A DNA stretch of 64,000 nucleotides from assembly GCA_910575585.1 (NCBI GenBank), contig CAJTGF010000018.1, positions 1 to 64,000 on the forward strand, in the 5' to 3' direction. The notes beneath the pieces are model-generated. The model searched no databases. It was not told where the DNA came from and saw only the letters and a program-made list of their open reading frames with translations. This document shows positions 16,751 to 25,054 of the stretch, in pieces. Position numbers and translations under genes: made by a program. Positions within the stretch are counted from its first letter, which is position 1, and each line of letters begins with the position of its first letter. This DNA is from Clostridiaceae bacterium. Its GTDB lineage: Bacteria; Bacillota; Clostridia; Lachnospirales; Lachnospiraceae.

Positions 16751-17023
16751 ATGCACATCAGCTACAAACCGCTCTGGCACACACTGATAGAGCGAAACAT
16801 GAGGAAAGAGGATTTAAGGCTTGCCGCTGGACTGACCACAAATATGATAGCCAACATGGGCAAAGAAGGGAAACATATCAGCATGGACACGCTGGCACGA
16901 ATCTGCGAAACGCTGGATTGTGGCATAATGGATGTGATTGAGCTGGCCAGTGACGAGCCTTCCACCACAGGAGGGAACGACAATGGAAAAACTGAAAGAA
17001 AGAATCACAGAGAACGGTATTGA
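16751..17023 (+). CDS. XRE-type helix-turn-helix regulator
   Basis: 90 residues. The first 66 form a Cro/C1-like domain (LWHTLIERNMRKEDLRLAAG, MIANMGKEGKHISMDTLARI, ETLDCGIMDVIEL), the small HTH family that partners recombinases and TnpV genes in Clostridia. The basic tail after Asp70 overlaps the tnpV start. It probably represses its own promoter at 16681-16709. Confidence 0.75.
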   Translation: MHISYKPLWHTLIERNMRKEDLRLAAGLTTNMIANMGKEGKHISMDTLARICETLDCGIMDVIELASDEPSTTGGNDNGKTERKNHRERY

Positions 17024-17360
17024 CTATATTCTGGCAGGCGATTACTATATTCCGGACTTGAAGCTGCCGGAGGAGAACCGCCCCATCGGACGCTATGGGC
17101 GGCTGCACCGGGAATATCTCAAACAGGAACACCCGGCACGGTACAGCTCCCTTATCCTGACCGGGAAATTGTGGACATACCTTGCCGACCTGAACGAGCA
17201 GGCGGAGGAACGGCTGGACTTAATCATGGAGCAGATGAAAACCGCCGAGGGAGTGACCGAGGAACTGAAAACCCAAAACCAGCTTGAATGGGTAGGCCGG
17301 ATGAACAATATCCGCAGCCGGGCGGAGGAAATCATAAACAGCGAACTGATTTATATTTGA
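16983..17360 (+). CDS. TnpV-like transposon-encoded protein
   Basis: 125 residues. It has the pattern of TnpV proteins: a short N-terminal YYIPDLKLPEE, then GRYGRLHREYLKQEH, SSLILTGKLWTYLADLNEQA and a charged C-terminal helix. TnpV accompanies recombinase genes in Tn4451-like elements; its role is unknown. It overlaps the HTH gene by 41 bases. Confidence 0.7.
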   Translation: MEKLKERITENGIDYILAGDYYIPDLKLPEENRPIGRYGRLHREYLKQEHPARYSSLILTGKLWTYLADLNEQAEERLDLIMEQMKTAEGVTEELKTQNQLEWVGRMNNIRSRAEEIINSELIYI

Positions 17361-17399
17361 TTGGACATGGAAAGGCCAGCCGACACCCGGCTGGTCTTT

Positions 17400-17726
17400 C
17401 TAACCTTCCTTATGCTCCAATACTGCCCGAATCATGGCAACGGCGATTTCCTGCTGGCTGGGCGATGTGCTTTCCCACAGTTCCGCCAGCTCCCGTATTT
17501 TGCTGACCTCATTATCTTCCAGCGCATCCCGTAGCAGATAATCAGGGGAGATTTTCAGTGCATTGCAGATATTGATAAATACGGGCAGGCTGGGAACCTT
17601 TGTGCCGCCCTCAATTTGCCGGAGGTAAGTTGCGTTGATATTGCACAGTTCCGAGAGCCTGTCCGCCGTGAATCCCCGGTCTTTCCTCACCATGTTGATA
17701 CGTCTGCCTAATCCTTTTCCTTCCAT
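17400..17726 (-). CDS. XRE-family transcriptional repressor
   Basis: 108 residues from the ATG at 17726 (GGGTGG upstream); a start at 17744 is also in frame. The N-terminal HTH reads LGRRINMVRKDRGFTADRLS then NATYLRQIEGGTKVPSLPVF. It is divergent from the SymE-like gene, and the shared intergenic region holds a palindrome over the -10 of that gene's promoter. It probably controls both directions. Recognition is by fold pattern only. Confidence 0.8.
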   Translation of the reverse strand: MEGKGLGRRINMVRKDRGFTADRLSELCNINATYLRQIEGGTKVPSLPVFINICNALKISPDYLLRDALEDNEVSKIRELAELWESTSPSQQEIAVAMIRAVLEHKEG

Positions 17727-17795
17727 AATGCCCACCCATTTCATAAGCTTTTAGCATTTATTTTGTTCACTTTTAGACTACATCACGCATAGGGA

Positions 17796-17831
17796 TTGCA
17801 ATAGATTCTAAAAGGCTATATAATATTAGCC
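17796..17831 (+). promoter_or_regulatory. Promoter with palindromic operator
   Basis: TTGCAA (17796-17801), a 17-base spacer and TATAAT (17819-17824). The -10 is embedded in the palindrome GGCTATATAATATTAGCC (17814-17831), a natural operator for the divergent XRE repressor. Confidence 0.65.
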
Positions 17832-17936
17832 AATAGACTATAAATTATGAAAGGGGAACAGCCTGCTCACTGTCAGGACAGAGGACGGGAACGTATTTGA
17901 AATCGTATGCCGACAGGCAGCGGGGAAGGAGGATGG

Positions 17937-18125
17937 ATGGACGACCGGAAATTGACCGTTTATAATGGGCGAGGGGCTTTCAAAAAATCGCCGCCGCAGA
18001 TTCTATTACAGGGGAACTGGCTGGAACAAGCCGGATTCTCCGCAGGGGACAAAATCACCGTGAAATGCCAGCAGGGGCAGCTTGTTATTACAAAAGACAG
18101 AACAAGAGCAGACTTACGAGAATAA
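17937..18125 (+). CDS. SymE-like SpoVT/AbrB-fold protein
   Basis: 62 residues from the ATG with GGAAGGAGG upstream. It has the SymE-type pattern: a basic start (DDRKLTVYNG), PQILLQGNWLEQAGFSAGDK, then ITVKCQQGQLVITKD. SymE proteins have an AbrB-like fold and some act as RNA-targeting or nucleoid-condensing toxins controlled by antisense RNA. No antisense RNA is evident here; a divergent XRE gene may hold control instead. It could also be a plain DNA-binding regulator. Confidence 0.65.
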   Translation: MDDRKLTVYNGRGAFKKSPPQILLQGNWLEQAGFSAGDKITVKCQQGQLVITKDRTRADLRE

Positions 18126-18163
18126 CACTTTATTGCAACTAAATGAATTTTTTGTAAAGTCTA

Positions 18164-18192
18164 TTCCATCAGGAAAGTTATTGCGGTATAAT
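18164..18192 (+). promoter_or_regulatory. Cargo promoter A (YdeI-like gene)
   Basis: TTCCAT (18164-18169), a 17-base spacer and TATAAT (18187-18192). The surrounding 55 bases align without gaps to the lspA promoter region at 25262-25316. Confidence 0.65.
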
Positions 18193-18257
18193 GGAGTCAT
18201 TGACAAATCTGTAGTTGCTCATTTTGACGGCAGGGCAAACGATAGGAGGGATATATC

Positions 18258-18821
18258 ATAAGCGAATTGATGAAATTTGCCAGCAGAAAAGAATTCCGTG
18301 AATGGCTTTACGAGCATTGTCTGTCAAATAAAGGTATTTGGCTTTTATTTGGTAAGGCTGGTGGGCCAAAAACTATAAAAGCGGGAGAAGCTTTGGAGGA
18401 AGCCCTCTGTTTTGGCTGGATTGACGGACAGATGGAAAAGATTGATGATAAAACCTATAAGAAGTATTTTTCTCTGCGCAGAGAAAACAGCAAATGGTCA
18501 GAGAAAAATAAGGCATTGGTGAAAAGGCTTGACGAACAAGGGCTTATGACTGACTTTGGCAGGAAGAAAATAGACGAAGCCAAGAAGAATGGCCAATGGG
18601 ACGCTCAAAATCCTCTGGCAATCATTACAGAGGAACAGATTGCCTGCCTATCCGCACTGTTGGAAGGGTACGAACCTGCTTATACAAATTTTCAAGCCAT
18701 GCCCCCATCCGTAAAGAAAACTTATACACGGGCATACCTTGATGCTAAGACAGACGCTGGACGGGAAAAGCGAATCGCATGGATGGTGGACAGGCTCAAT
18801 AGAAACCTAAAACCCATGTAA
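18258..18821 (+). CDS. YdeI/OmpD-associated-family protein (cargo)
   Basis: About 187 residues. AGGAGG at 18244-18249 is spaced 8 bases from an in-frame ATA (18258), giving (M)SELMKFASRKEFREWL. The alternative TTG 18267 and ATG 18270 are too far from the box. Features include GGPKTIKAGEALEEALCFGW, IDGQMEKIDD and a C-terminal YLDAKTDAGREKRIAWMVDR, all typical of YdeI-like proteins (bacteriocin-protection / stress family). Molecular function is not known. It has its own promoter, shared in sequence with lspA, and is followed by a small gene and a terminator. Confidence 0.75.
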   Translation: MSELMKFASRKEFREWLYEHCLSNKGIWLLFGKAGGPKTIKAGEALEEALCFGWIDGQMEKIDDKTYKKYFSLRRENSKWSEKNKALVKRLDEQGLMTDFGRKKIDEAKKNGQWDAQNPLAIITEEQIACLSALLEGYEPAYTNFQAMPPSVKKTYTRAYLDAKTDAGREKRIAWMVDRLNRNLKPM

Positions 18822-18843
18822 TCAATTTGAAAGGAGTAACACC

Positions 18844-19041
18844 ATGGAAGAATTAAAATTTATTATGGAGAAGTTCGTTGCGTCTGGTTGGGATTTAATA
18901 TCTATTCCCGCACAACAATGGTTAGAGGGAAAAGCTGATAAAGACACTTTAGTATCAGCAATCAAGCAAGCAGACAAAGAATGTGGAAGCTGCGGTTGCG
19001 AATTAGACCCGTTGTATAAAAGAGCTTTGGAATTGATTTAA
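18844..19041 (+). CDS. Small protein of unknown function
   Basis: 65 residues, ATG with AAAGGAG upstream, 22 bases after the YdeI-like stop, so probably co-transcribed. It ends CGSCGCELDPLYKRALELI. The CGSCGC cluster suggests metal binding. I do not recognise the family. Confidence 0.55.
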   Translation: MEELKFIMEKFVASGWDLISIPAQQWLEGKADKDTLVSAIKQADKECGSCGCELDPLYKRALELI

Positions 19042-19103
19042 TATCGCCAGCAATTCTAGTTTATCAAGCCACGTTCTCAACTAAATACCGCCAGCACAAA
19101 ACC

Positions 19104-19148
19104 GCTGTTACATGGAAACATACACAACCATGCAACAGCGATTTTTTT
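19104..19148. terminator. Bidirectional terminator between cargo and the XRE gene
   Basis: GCTGTTACATGG and CCATGCAACAGC pair (one mismatch), followed by a seven-base T-run. It ends the cargo unit and overlaps the 3' end of the opposing XRE gene. Confidence 0.8.
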
Positions 19149-19956
19149 ATTTCCGTTTCTTTCTCTGTCCGACATAGCTTTTGAAGAATTTGGATTTTTC
19201 AAGGATATGTACAAGCTGCCGGAACTCCACATCAGACAGCTTGTTATAATTGATACCCAGCCGCTTGCAGTAAAGCGCAGCCTGTTTTTCAAGGGGGCTT
19301 CCCTTGAAATTCGCAACATCCTCTAAATCCTGCTTCAATTCTTCGGCAATGGTAGTTGGCGGCGCACTCTCACTGTCAGACTTATGTGCAGCACGAATAT
19401 CCCGGACGATTACGCTTATATCGTCCTGTATCATGTGGCTGAAATATTCATCATCCTCAATGTGTGCAGCCTGCAAAATCCGGAGGTACGGGTCATCCTC
19501 TCCGGGGCGGTGGCGTTCTATAATTTCGTGCCGGACGGTATCCACAAGGGAGTTGAGGTTTTGAATCTGCATGGAGGCAAGCCCATCTACATAAACCTCA
19601 ATATCAGCCAAAAACTTTATAAAATCCTTGTGGGTGGCAAGTTCGCACAGCAGACGGTTGTTAATCCGGCCGCTTTTCAGAAGCGCAACCATTTCATCAC
19701 TCAAATGCAATTCTGTTAAAGGCGTGTTGACCTGCTCCCTGTTTTCTGTCCGACATAACAGATAATCAATGGACACTCCATAAAAATCTGCCAGCGTGAT
19801 AAGGTTGCCATGATTGATTTCTTTATTGTCCTTAGATTCATAGCTGGCAAGGGCAGATTTTGAAATCTGCGTCAGTCGTGCCAGTTCTTCCAGATTCAGC
19901 CCTTTGTCCTTGCGCAGTTCCCAAAGGCGTTCCTGTATGGTAGTCGCTCCTTTCAT
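19147..19956 (-). CDS. XRE-family repressor with long C-terminal domain
   Basis: 269 residues from the ATG at 19956 (GGAG upstream); a longer start at 20079 is in frame but lacks a good box. Residues 1-70 are a Cro/C1 HTH (LWELRKDKGLNLEELARLTQ then SKSALASYESKDN), and the rest is a helical domain of unknown role. It is divergent from the small-gene/RepA-like/DUF3847 operon, as expected for the master repressor of the second mobilizable element. Confidence 0.78.
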   Translation of the reverse strand: MKGATTIQERLWELRKDKGLNLEELARLTQISKSALASYESKDNKEINHGNLITLADFYGVSIDYLLCRTENREQVNTPLTELHLSDEMVALLKSGRINNRLLCELATHKDFIKFLADIEVYVDGLASMQIQNLNSLVDTVRHEIIERHRPGEDDPYLRILQAAHIEDDEYFSHMIQDDISVIVRDIRAAHKSDSESAPPTTIAEELKQDLEDVANFKGSPLEKQAALYCKRLGINYNKLSDVEFRQLVHILEKSKFFKSYVGQRKKRK

Positions 19957-20429
19957 GGGCGCACGCTCCTTTCTGGCGGCTGCTTCCCTGCCGCTTAACT
20001 GGATTATACCATACTTTCCACAATCGTGGAAATTTCCGATATTTGCCCTTAATTCCTTTTTTGTGGACATACGGCACAAGGCTCAAAAATGTTCTATGAT
20101 ACAGGTAGTTCATCGATGGATTATTCCAATCGAATGACCGGTCTGTATGGGATATGCTCCCCGGCGATGTAGCGCAACGACTTCCGGCAGGGAAACGGAG
20201 GAACCCTGACCGCAACGAGCGTACCAAGGAGAGCGAAACGCCGCCAAAGACGGGGGCAGGAACGACAGCAGAGGGAACCGGCAAAATGAACACCGAAACG
20301 ATACCGAAACACAACAATTTCACGGGGCATAGTCTGCCCTGTCCGTAATACCAAGGGGGATTTTGGGGCGGCTCTACGGCTGTATTTCCCTTGAAAATCA
20401 CCCCGAAACGCTACACAAAAAACCACTAT
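19957..20429. other. Gene-free control region of the second mobilizable element
   Basis: Nearly 500 bases separate the divergent repressor from the operon. The left part is AT-rich near 20000-20060, a likely repressor promoter. The right part carries short G-rich runs (GGGGGATTTTGGGGCGG). No credible gene was found; a 64-codon frame at 20154 lacks a ribosome binding site. It may hold the element's operators or oriT. Confidence 0.4.
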
Positions 20430-20469
20430 CCGCCCATTCCGGCTGTACCTGCTGAATCGGGCGGTTTTT
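20430..20469 (+). terminator. Terminator or attenuator before the small-gene operon
   Basis: CCGCCCATTC and GAATCGGGCGG pair and are followed by TTTTT, 16 bases before the next start codon. It could attenuate the operon. Confidence 0.7.
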
Positions 20470-20485
20470 CTATGAAGGAGGCACT

Positions 20486-20677
20486 ATGCCGAGAATGTCA
20501 AAAAAGCGGAAGAAAGAGCTTGCTTTCTTCCTGAACGACCGGGGGCGCAGAAGCTACAATGAACTCTGCCGGAAATGCCAGCATGAGTGCAAGCAGAGTT
20601 TCCGGGCTGTCATGATCGACTGCCCCCGCTACCTATCCAAACGAGCCAAAAGGAGGACACCACCCAATGAATTATGA
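20486..20677 (+). CDS. Small Cys-containing conserved mobile-element protein
   Basis: 63 residues, very basic, starting MPRMSKKRKKELAFFLNDRG with CRKCQHECK in the middle. ATG behind GAAGGAGG. It overlaps the RepA-like gene. Similar short proteins open replication/mobilization operons in Clostridiales elements. Function unknown. Confidence 0.6.
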   Translation: MPRMSKKRKKELAFFLNDRGRRSYNELCRKCQHECKQSFRAVMIDCPRYLSKRAKRRTPPNEL

Positions 20678-21005
20678 GTTTATGATAACCGGAACACACC
20701 TGCCGCCCTGTATGCCGCTCCCAAGAGCGACACTCCGCCTGCCGGTCAGCAACACGGCAAAAGTCATGTACGCCCGCCTGCTGGATGAAATCCTGACAAG
20801 GGGAACCGAGGACAGCAACGGGATTCTGTTTATCCGCTTCCCCGTCATGGAGATAGCGGCGGCACTCTCCCGAAGCCCCCAGACCTGCAAGCGTTCCCTG
20901 AACGAGCTGGAACAGGCCGGGATGATTATGCGTGTCCGTCAGGGAATCGGGGAGGTCAGCCACATCTATATCCTGCTCCCCAAGGAGGACGCCGCCCATG
21001 AATGA
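20667..21005 (+). CDS. RepA N-like winged-helix protein
   Basis: 112 residues. The pattern FMITGTHLPPCMPLPRATLR, NTAKVMYARLLDEIL, MEIAAALSRSPQTCKRSLNE, LEQAGMIMRVRQGIG mirrors the RepA N-terminal domain seen at 12873-13637, but the protein ends there. It could be a short replication initiator or a regulator. It overlaps both neighbours, showing one tight operon. Confidence 0.7.
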   Translation: MNYEFMITGTHLPPCMPLPRATLRLPVSNTAKVMYARLLDEILTRGTEDSNGILFIRFPVMEIAAALSRSPQTCKRSLNELEQAGMIMRVRQGIGEVSHIYILLPKEDAAHE

Positions 21006-21291
21006 GAAGCTGGAAAAACTGAATCAGGAGATTGAAAAGACCGAAGCAAGGCTGCGGCGGGCGCAGCATAAAGAAAAAATGCTGGAACACCAGATAAAGA
21101 CCCTGAACCGGAAGGAACGGACGCACCGGCTCTGCACCAGAGGGGCAATGCTGGAAAGCCATCTCCCCCACCCGGAATCCGTGACGGACGGGCAGGTCAG
21201 CACCATCTTAAAAGTCCTGTTCTGCCGGAGCGACACCAAACGTCTTGTGGAACAGGTTCTTGCAGAAAACCGGAAGGAGGACGCAGAGTGA
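20998..21291 (+). CDS. DUF3847-family protein
   Basis: 97 residues. An N-terminal coiled coil (LEKLNQEIEKTEARLRRAQ) is followed by TRGAMLESHLP and a short C-terminal helix, as in DUF3847 proteins of ICE/IME operons. It overlaps the neighbours by 8 and 4 bases. Function unknown. Confidence 0.75.
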   Translation: MNEKLEKLNQEIEKTEARLRRAQHKEKMLEHQIKTLNRKERTHRLCTRGAMLESHLPHPESVTDGQVSTILKVLFCRSDTKRLVEQVLAENRKEDAE

Positions 21292-21803
21292 AATTTTCAA
21301 AAAGTGAACTGGACATCATCTATCAATATGCCGCACCGACCAAGGCGGAAACCCTTGCGGGCATGAAGGAAATCGTGCCGGTAATAAAAGATATATTGAC
21401 AAAGGCAATCGTGGAGAACGCCATCCGAAAACTGGAACGGATACCGGAGCCGGAGTGCAGCCAGTTTATCGCCGCCACAAAAGCACGGTTCCTTGCAGAG
21501 CGTGACAATTCCATACGCCAGCGACTTGCGGCAGCAAAGTTGCAGGAGCCAATCATGCAGGGGCATGACCTGTCAGGAAAAGAACGGTTCCACCCGGAAA
21601 CCCGCCATATGATTACGTTGGAAGTACAGAAGGATTGTTTTGTTGGCTTTAAGGGGGAGCGGTTCCGTTTCTATCTCTCTGATGGGGGCTACCGCAACGC
21701 AAAGCACAGCGAACAGGATGGGGAAATCAAGATAAAAAGCCATGCAGCCGTTGTTGCCGGGAAGTTATATCCTGATAAGAAACCCAGACAGCAGGAGCGG
21801 TAA
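21288..21803 (+). CDS. Conserved mobile-element protein, TTRAP-like N-terminus
   Basis: 171 residues from a GTG overlapping the previous stop. Residues 1-65 (ELDIIYQYAAPTKAETLAG, ENAIRKLERIPEPEC) resemble transposon-transfer-assisting (TTRAP) proteins. The second half is an unfamiliar domain with KERFHPETRHMITLEV. It closes the operon. The RIT element begins 44 bases downstream and may have separated it from further genes. Confidence 0.5.
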   Translation: MKFSKSELDIIYQYAAPTKAETLAGMKEIVPVIKDILTKAIVENAIRKLERIPEPECSQFIAATKARFLAERDNSIRQRLAAAKLQEPIMQGHDLSGKERFHPETRHMITLEVQKDCFVGFKGERFRFYLSDGGYRNAKHSEQDGEIKIKSHAAVVAGKLYPDKKPRQQER

Positions 21804-21847
21804 AAATGCCAGAAAAACGGAAACTCGGAAAATCCCCCTCTGAAAGA

Positions 21848-21933
21848 GGGCGCATTATCCGAGATTTTTAATTATCCGAGGAAATTCTTAAAAACCTTTT
21901 GTATGCGGGGGTTCATGCAAAAAATCTCGGATA
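21848..21933 (+). repeat. RIT left terminal inverted repeat
   Basis: It opens GGGCGCATTATCCGAGAT, with a second ATTATCCGAGGAAA and a closing ATCTCGGATAA. The first 40 bases match the reverse complement of the right end with about five differences. Confidence 0.85.
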
Positions 21934-21989
21934 AAATTTATCCACATGGGCATAGTACAGTTAAAGCTATCAAACAGGAGGTTTTAACT

Positions 21990-22961
21990 ATGGGTTACCA
22001 TACAAGGGAAACCAACACAGTGCCATGCGGATACCACGAATTGAATCCGGAAATGGAGGCTCTTTTAGCGGAGTACCTTGAAGACGGGAAACGCAAGGGG
22101 CTTCAGGAAAGCAGCATCCATCTTCACGATAAGATTGGGCACTACTTTTTATCCGCCCTGGCTGATACAGGCTGCGCAGCGCCGCAGGCAATGAACGCCC
22201 AAAATGTAGGAGCCGCGTGTTTAATGGTCAGCAGCAACTGGTACCTTTCACACATCCGGACATTCCTCAGATATGCATATCAGGCCAGACATACCGACAG
22301 GGATTACAGCGGAATCGTCCCTCTTTTCAAGAGGCCGCAGCCGTACCCTTCTGTTTATACAATAGAAGAAATCCTGAAAATTGAAAACAGCGTAGACCGG
22401 GACTCCCCACATGGAAAGCGTGATTACGCAGTGCTGCTTCTTGCGACACGGCTGGGGATCAGGAGCGGGGACATCTCATCCATGACATTCCGGGAACTGG
22501 ATTTTGGCAGGAACCTGATTCTGCTTACACAGCACAAAACCAGCGTTGACATTGAACTTCCCATGGTCCCGGATGTAAAGGCCGCCCTGAAACAGTATTT
22601 AGAGGAAGAACGAGCCTGCTATGACAGCCCGTATGTATTTCTCCGCATCGTTCCCCCTTACAGCCATATCTCTGTGCAGGCAATCACCAAGATCGTCAGG
22701 ACTGCCATTATGGCAGCCGGAATTGATCCGGCGGGACGCAAACAGGGCGCACATGCTTTCCGGTCGTCCCTGGCAAGTTCCATGGTCAATGACAACATCC
22801 CTTATGAGGCGGTAAGGAAAGCCCTTGGGCATACAGACCAGAACGCCATCCAATCCTATGCCAGTCTGGATGTGGAGCAGCTGCGGAACTACGCCCTCCC
22901 GGTCATGGAGGCGACAGGTACATTTGCCGCTTTTCTGGAGGGGAGGTGGCGCCTGTCATGA
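21990..22961 (+). CDS. RIT tyrosine recombinase A
   Basis: 323 residues from the ATG at 21990 behind CAGGAGG; an earlier ATG at 21903 lies in the terminal repeat. Catalytic pattern intact: Arg in TRLGIRSGDIS, Lys in HKTSV, H-x-x-R in HAFRSS, His in LGHTD, Tyr in QSYASLD. Tyrosine recombinases cut and rejoin DNA through the Tyr; in RIT elements all three act together on the terminal repeats. The stop overlaps the next start (ATGA). Confidence 0.9.
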   Translation: MGYHTRETNTVPCGYHELNPEMEALLAEYLEDGKRKGLQESSIHLHDKIGHYFLSALADTGCAAPQAMNAQNVGAACLMVSSNWYLSHIRTFLRYAYQARHTDRDYSGIVPLFKRPQPYPSVYTIEEILKIENSVDRDSPHGKRDYAVLLLATRLGIRSGDISSMTFRELDFGRNLILLTQHKTSVDIELPMVPDVKAALKQYLEEERACYDSPYVFLRIVPPYSHISVQAITKIVRTAIMAAGIDPAGRKQGAHAFRSSLASSMVNDNIPYEAVRKALGHTDQNAIQSYASLDVEQLRNYALPVMEATGTFAAFLEGRWRLS

Positions 22962-23947
22962 CACAGTTCCGGTCGGTTTTCAAACATGAGCTTGCAGAAT
23001 ATCTGGAAATCAGCCAGGGGACTGTCAGCGATGATACTTTGCGGAGTACACGCAGAACCCTTCTTTCGTTCGATTCACTGCTGGTGGCAGAAAACGCCGA
23101 CAGGGTTACGGAAACAGCCATCAATCACTGGATCAGGGAACTCCAGCAGATAAACGCGCCCAAAACGGTCAGCGATAAGGTAAGCTATCTCCGCAAATTT
23201 TTGCGGTACCTTCAATACAAGGGGTACAGTGTTTTCATGCCCGCCTGCCCCAAAACATCAGACAGCTATGTCCCATATATTTTTTCGGACAGGGAAATCC
23301 AAACGCTTCTGTCCTGCGCCGACAGCTGGGTCAACAGGCATACAGACCCGAAAACCCGCCGGACGGACATGGAGCTCTGTATGCTGCTCCGGATGCTCCT
23401 TGGGTGCGGGTTCCGCCTGGGAGAACCGCTTGCCGCCAGGGTAAAAGATATAAATTTCCGCAATGGGACCATCCTGATCCGCCATGCCAAGAACAACAAA
23501 CAGCGTGTTGTTCCAATGGACAGGACATTGACAGAGATGCTGGAAAGATACTGCATTGCTATGGGGATCAAAACAGAACCGGAAAGCTATCTGTTCCCGG
23601 CAGCCAGGGGCCAAGAGTTTTCCGTCAGTAAAGGAACCTTTGATTTTCGGTTTAGGAACCTCTTGCGGGAAACCGGCCTGTATGTACAGGAAAAATCCCA
23701 TTCCAGAGGGCAGTGCCTTCATTGCTTCCGTCACTATTTTGCCATCCATTCATTTGCGCAGGCAGAGAAAAACGGACGCCCGACAGATGACTCTGTTCCT
23801 TTCCTATCAGTCTATCTTGGGCACCATGACATGGACGAAACGGAGAAATATCTGAAATTCAGTGGTGATATGTTCCCTGAATATACGGAGCTGTTTGAAG
23901 ATTATGCCGCTGGCGTATTCACGGAGGTGGCGTATGAGGAAAAATAA
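22958..23947 (+). CDS. RIT tyrosine recombinase B
   Basis: 329 residues from the ATG at 22958 overlapping the A stop; GTG 22946 is an alternative. Catalytic residues appear in GCGFRLGEPL (Arg), HAKNNKQR (Lys), HCFRHYF (H-x-x-R), LGHHDMDET (His) and EKYLKFS (Tyr). An N-terminal SAM-like core-binding domain precedes. It overlaps gene C by 14 bases. Confidence 0.9.
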   Translation: MTQFRSVFKHELAEYLEISQGTVSDDTLRSTRRTLLSFDSLLVAENADRVTETAINHWIRELQQINAPKTVSDKVSYLRKFLRYLQYKGYSVFMPACPKTSDSYVPYIFSDREIQTLLSCADSWVNRHTDPKTRRTDMELCMLLRMLLGCGFRLGEPLAARVKDINFRNGTILIRHAKNNKQRVVPMDRTLTEMLERYCIAMGIKTEPESYLFPAARGQEFSVSKGTFDFRFRNLLRETGLYVQEKSHSRGQCLHCFRHYFAIHSFAQAEKNGRPTDDSVPFLSVYLGHHDMDETEKYLKFSGDMFPEYTELFEDYAAGVFTEVAYEEK

Positions 23948-24962
23948 ACTTCCTGAATTCATGCTCCTCCTGGAACAGTTTTTTACGGAATATATGCCGC
24001 TCTCGTCAGGGCTTTCCCCTAATACCACGAGATCCTATAAACATGCCTTCCGCCTTTTGTTCCAGTATGTTTATCAGGAAAAGAAGAAAAATGCTGGCGA
24101 AATCCTCTTCCGGGATTTGAATTTCGAGACTATTGACGGCTTCCTGAAATGGATCGAAGCAGAACGGGGATGCTCAGTATCCACAAGGAATCTCAGGCTT
24201 TCAGCATTGGCCTCTTTTGCCGGTTACGCACAGAACAGGAATTTTGAAGCAGCGACTGTGTTTGCAAATGCGGTGAAAAGAGTGCCTGTAAAAAAAGAGG
24301 CCGTCCAGCCGAGGATCACCTTTACGCTTGATGAAGTTTCAATCCTGCTCCGGCTTCCTGATCCCGGGAAACGGATGGGCTTCCGTGACCAGGTCCTTTT
24401 GAACCTGATGTATGCCAGCGGAGCCAGGGCACAGGAAATCTGCGATCTCAAAGTCAGGGACTTCCTGGCCGAGAAAAACCTCTATAAGCTTACAATTACT
24501 GGAAAGGGAAACAAAACCCGGAGGATCGTGATTGCAAGGCCTAGCGGAACTCTCCTGGAACGATATCTGGAGGAAACGGGAAAGGCCGGTCGGTTGGAGG
24601 CCTACATCTTTTCCAGCCAGACCCATCCGCAGATGAGCATTTCCTGTATTGAGGAGATTTATAAAAAATATATCATGCTCGCAAGAGCAGGGCATCCGGA
24701 AATGTTCCTTGAAAAACGCTACACCCCGCACACCATGAGGCATACGACCGCCACACATATGTTGGAAGCCGGGGTACCAATTATGGCAATCAAAAATTTC
24801 CTCGGACATTCCTCGATCTCCACAACAGAACGGTATGCTGAACTTTCACAGGGAACCGTAAACAGGCATATCCGGGATTGGAACGAAAAGTGGTTTTCCC
24901 ATCAAAAAGAAAATCCTGTTACACAAAAGAAAGAGCATCAGATCCCTGACTTCCTGAAATAG
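23934..24962 (+). CDS. RIT tyrosine recombinase C
   Basis: 342 residues from the ATG at 23934 (GGAGG 8 bases upstream, inside gene B). Catalytic residues lie in YASGARAQEICDL (Arg), TGKGNKTRR (Lys), HTMRHTTATHML (H-x-x-R), LGHSSISTT (His) and ERYAELS (Tyr), close to the XerC/D pattern. It is the last of the trio; the right terminal repeat starts 8 bases after its stop. Confidence 0.9.
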   Translation: MRKNKLPEFMLLLEQFFTEYMPLSSGLSPNTTRSYKHAFRLLFQYVYQEKKKNAGEILFRDLNFETIDGFLKWIEAERGCSVSTRNLRLSALASFAGYAQNRNFEAATVFANAVKRVPVKKEAVQPRITFTLDEVSILLRLPDPGKRMGFRDQVLLNLMYASGARAQEICDLKVRDFLAEKNLYKLTITGKGNKTRRIVIARPSGTLLERYLEETGKAGRLEAYIFSSQTHPQMSISCIEEIYKKYIMLARAGHPEMFLEKRYTPHTMRHTTATHMLEAGVPIMAIKNFLGHSSISTTERYAELSQGTVNRHIRDWNEKWFSHQKENPVTQKKEHQIPDFLK

Positions 24963-24970
24963 TTCTTACA

Positions 24971-25054
24971 TTATCCGAGGCAACTTCTCTGAAAGCCTTT
25001 TATGCTGGCGGTTTTGAGAGTTTCCTCGGATAATTGATTATCTCGGATAATGCG
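24971..25054 (-). repeat. RIT right terminal inverted repeat
   Basis: Read from 25054 leftward it repeats GGGCGCATTATCCGAGAT, ATTATCCGAGGAAA and a final CTCGGATAA, mirroring the left end. A hairpin (GCGCCCTATCC / GGATAGGGCGC) lies at its outer edge. Confidence 0.85.

Larger units (their letters stand above)
21848..25054 (+). mobile_element. RIT element (three tyrosine recombinases in trio)
   Basis: Three overlapping tyrosine recombinase genes are framed by terminal inverted repeats of about 85 bases. Each end carries two direct TTATCCGAG motifs and one inverted CTCGGATAA. This is the organisation of recombinase-in-trio elements. It sits between the TTRAP-like gene and the lspA cargo without breaking a visible gene. 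Confidence 0.85.

Noticed and set aside
17847-17932. Short frame (LLTVRTEDGNVFEIV) before the SymE-like gene
   Set aside because: It looks protein-like but has no ATG, GTG or TTG start and only about 30 codons; not enough to call a gene.
10139-20345. Shared GCCCTGTCCGT near 10139 and 20337, considered as a common nic site
   Set aside because: Eleven bases are too few, the contexts differ, and the two elements use relaxases of different classes.
20154-20348. 64-codon open frame in the control region of the second element
   Set aside because: No ribosome binding site, odd composition, and it lies in a region better explained as regulatory DNA.
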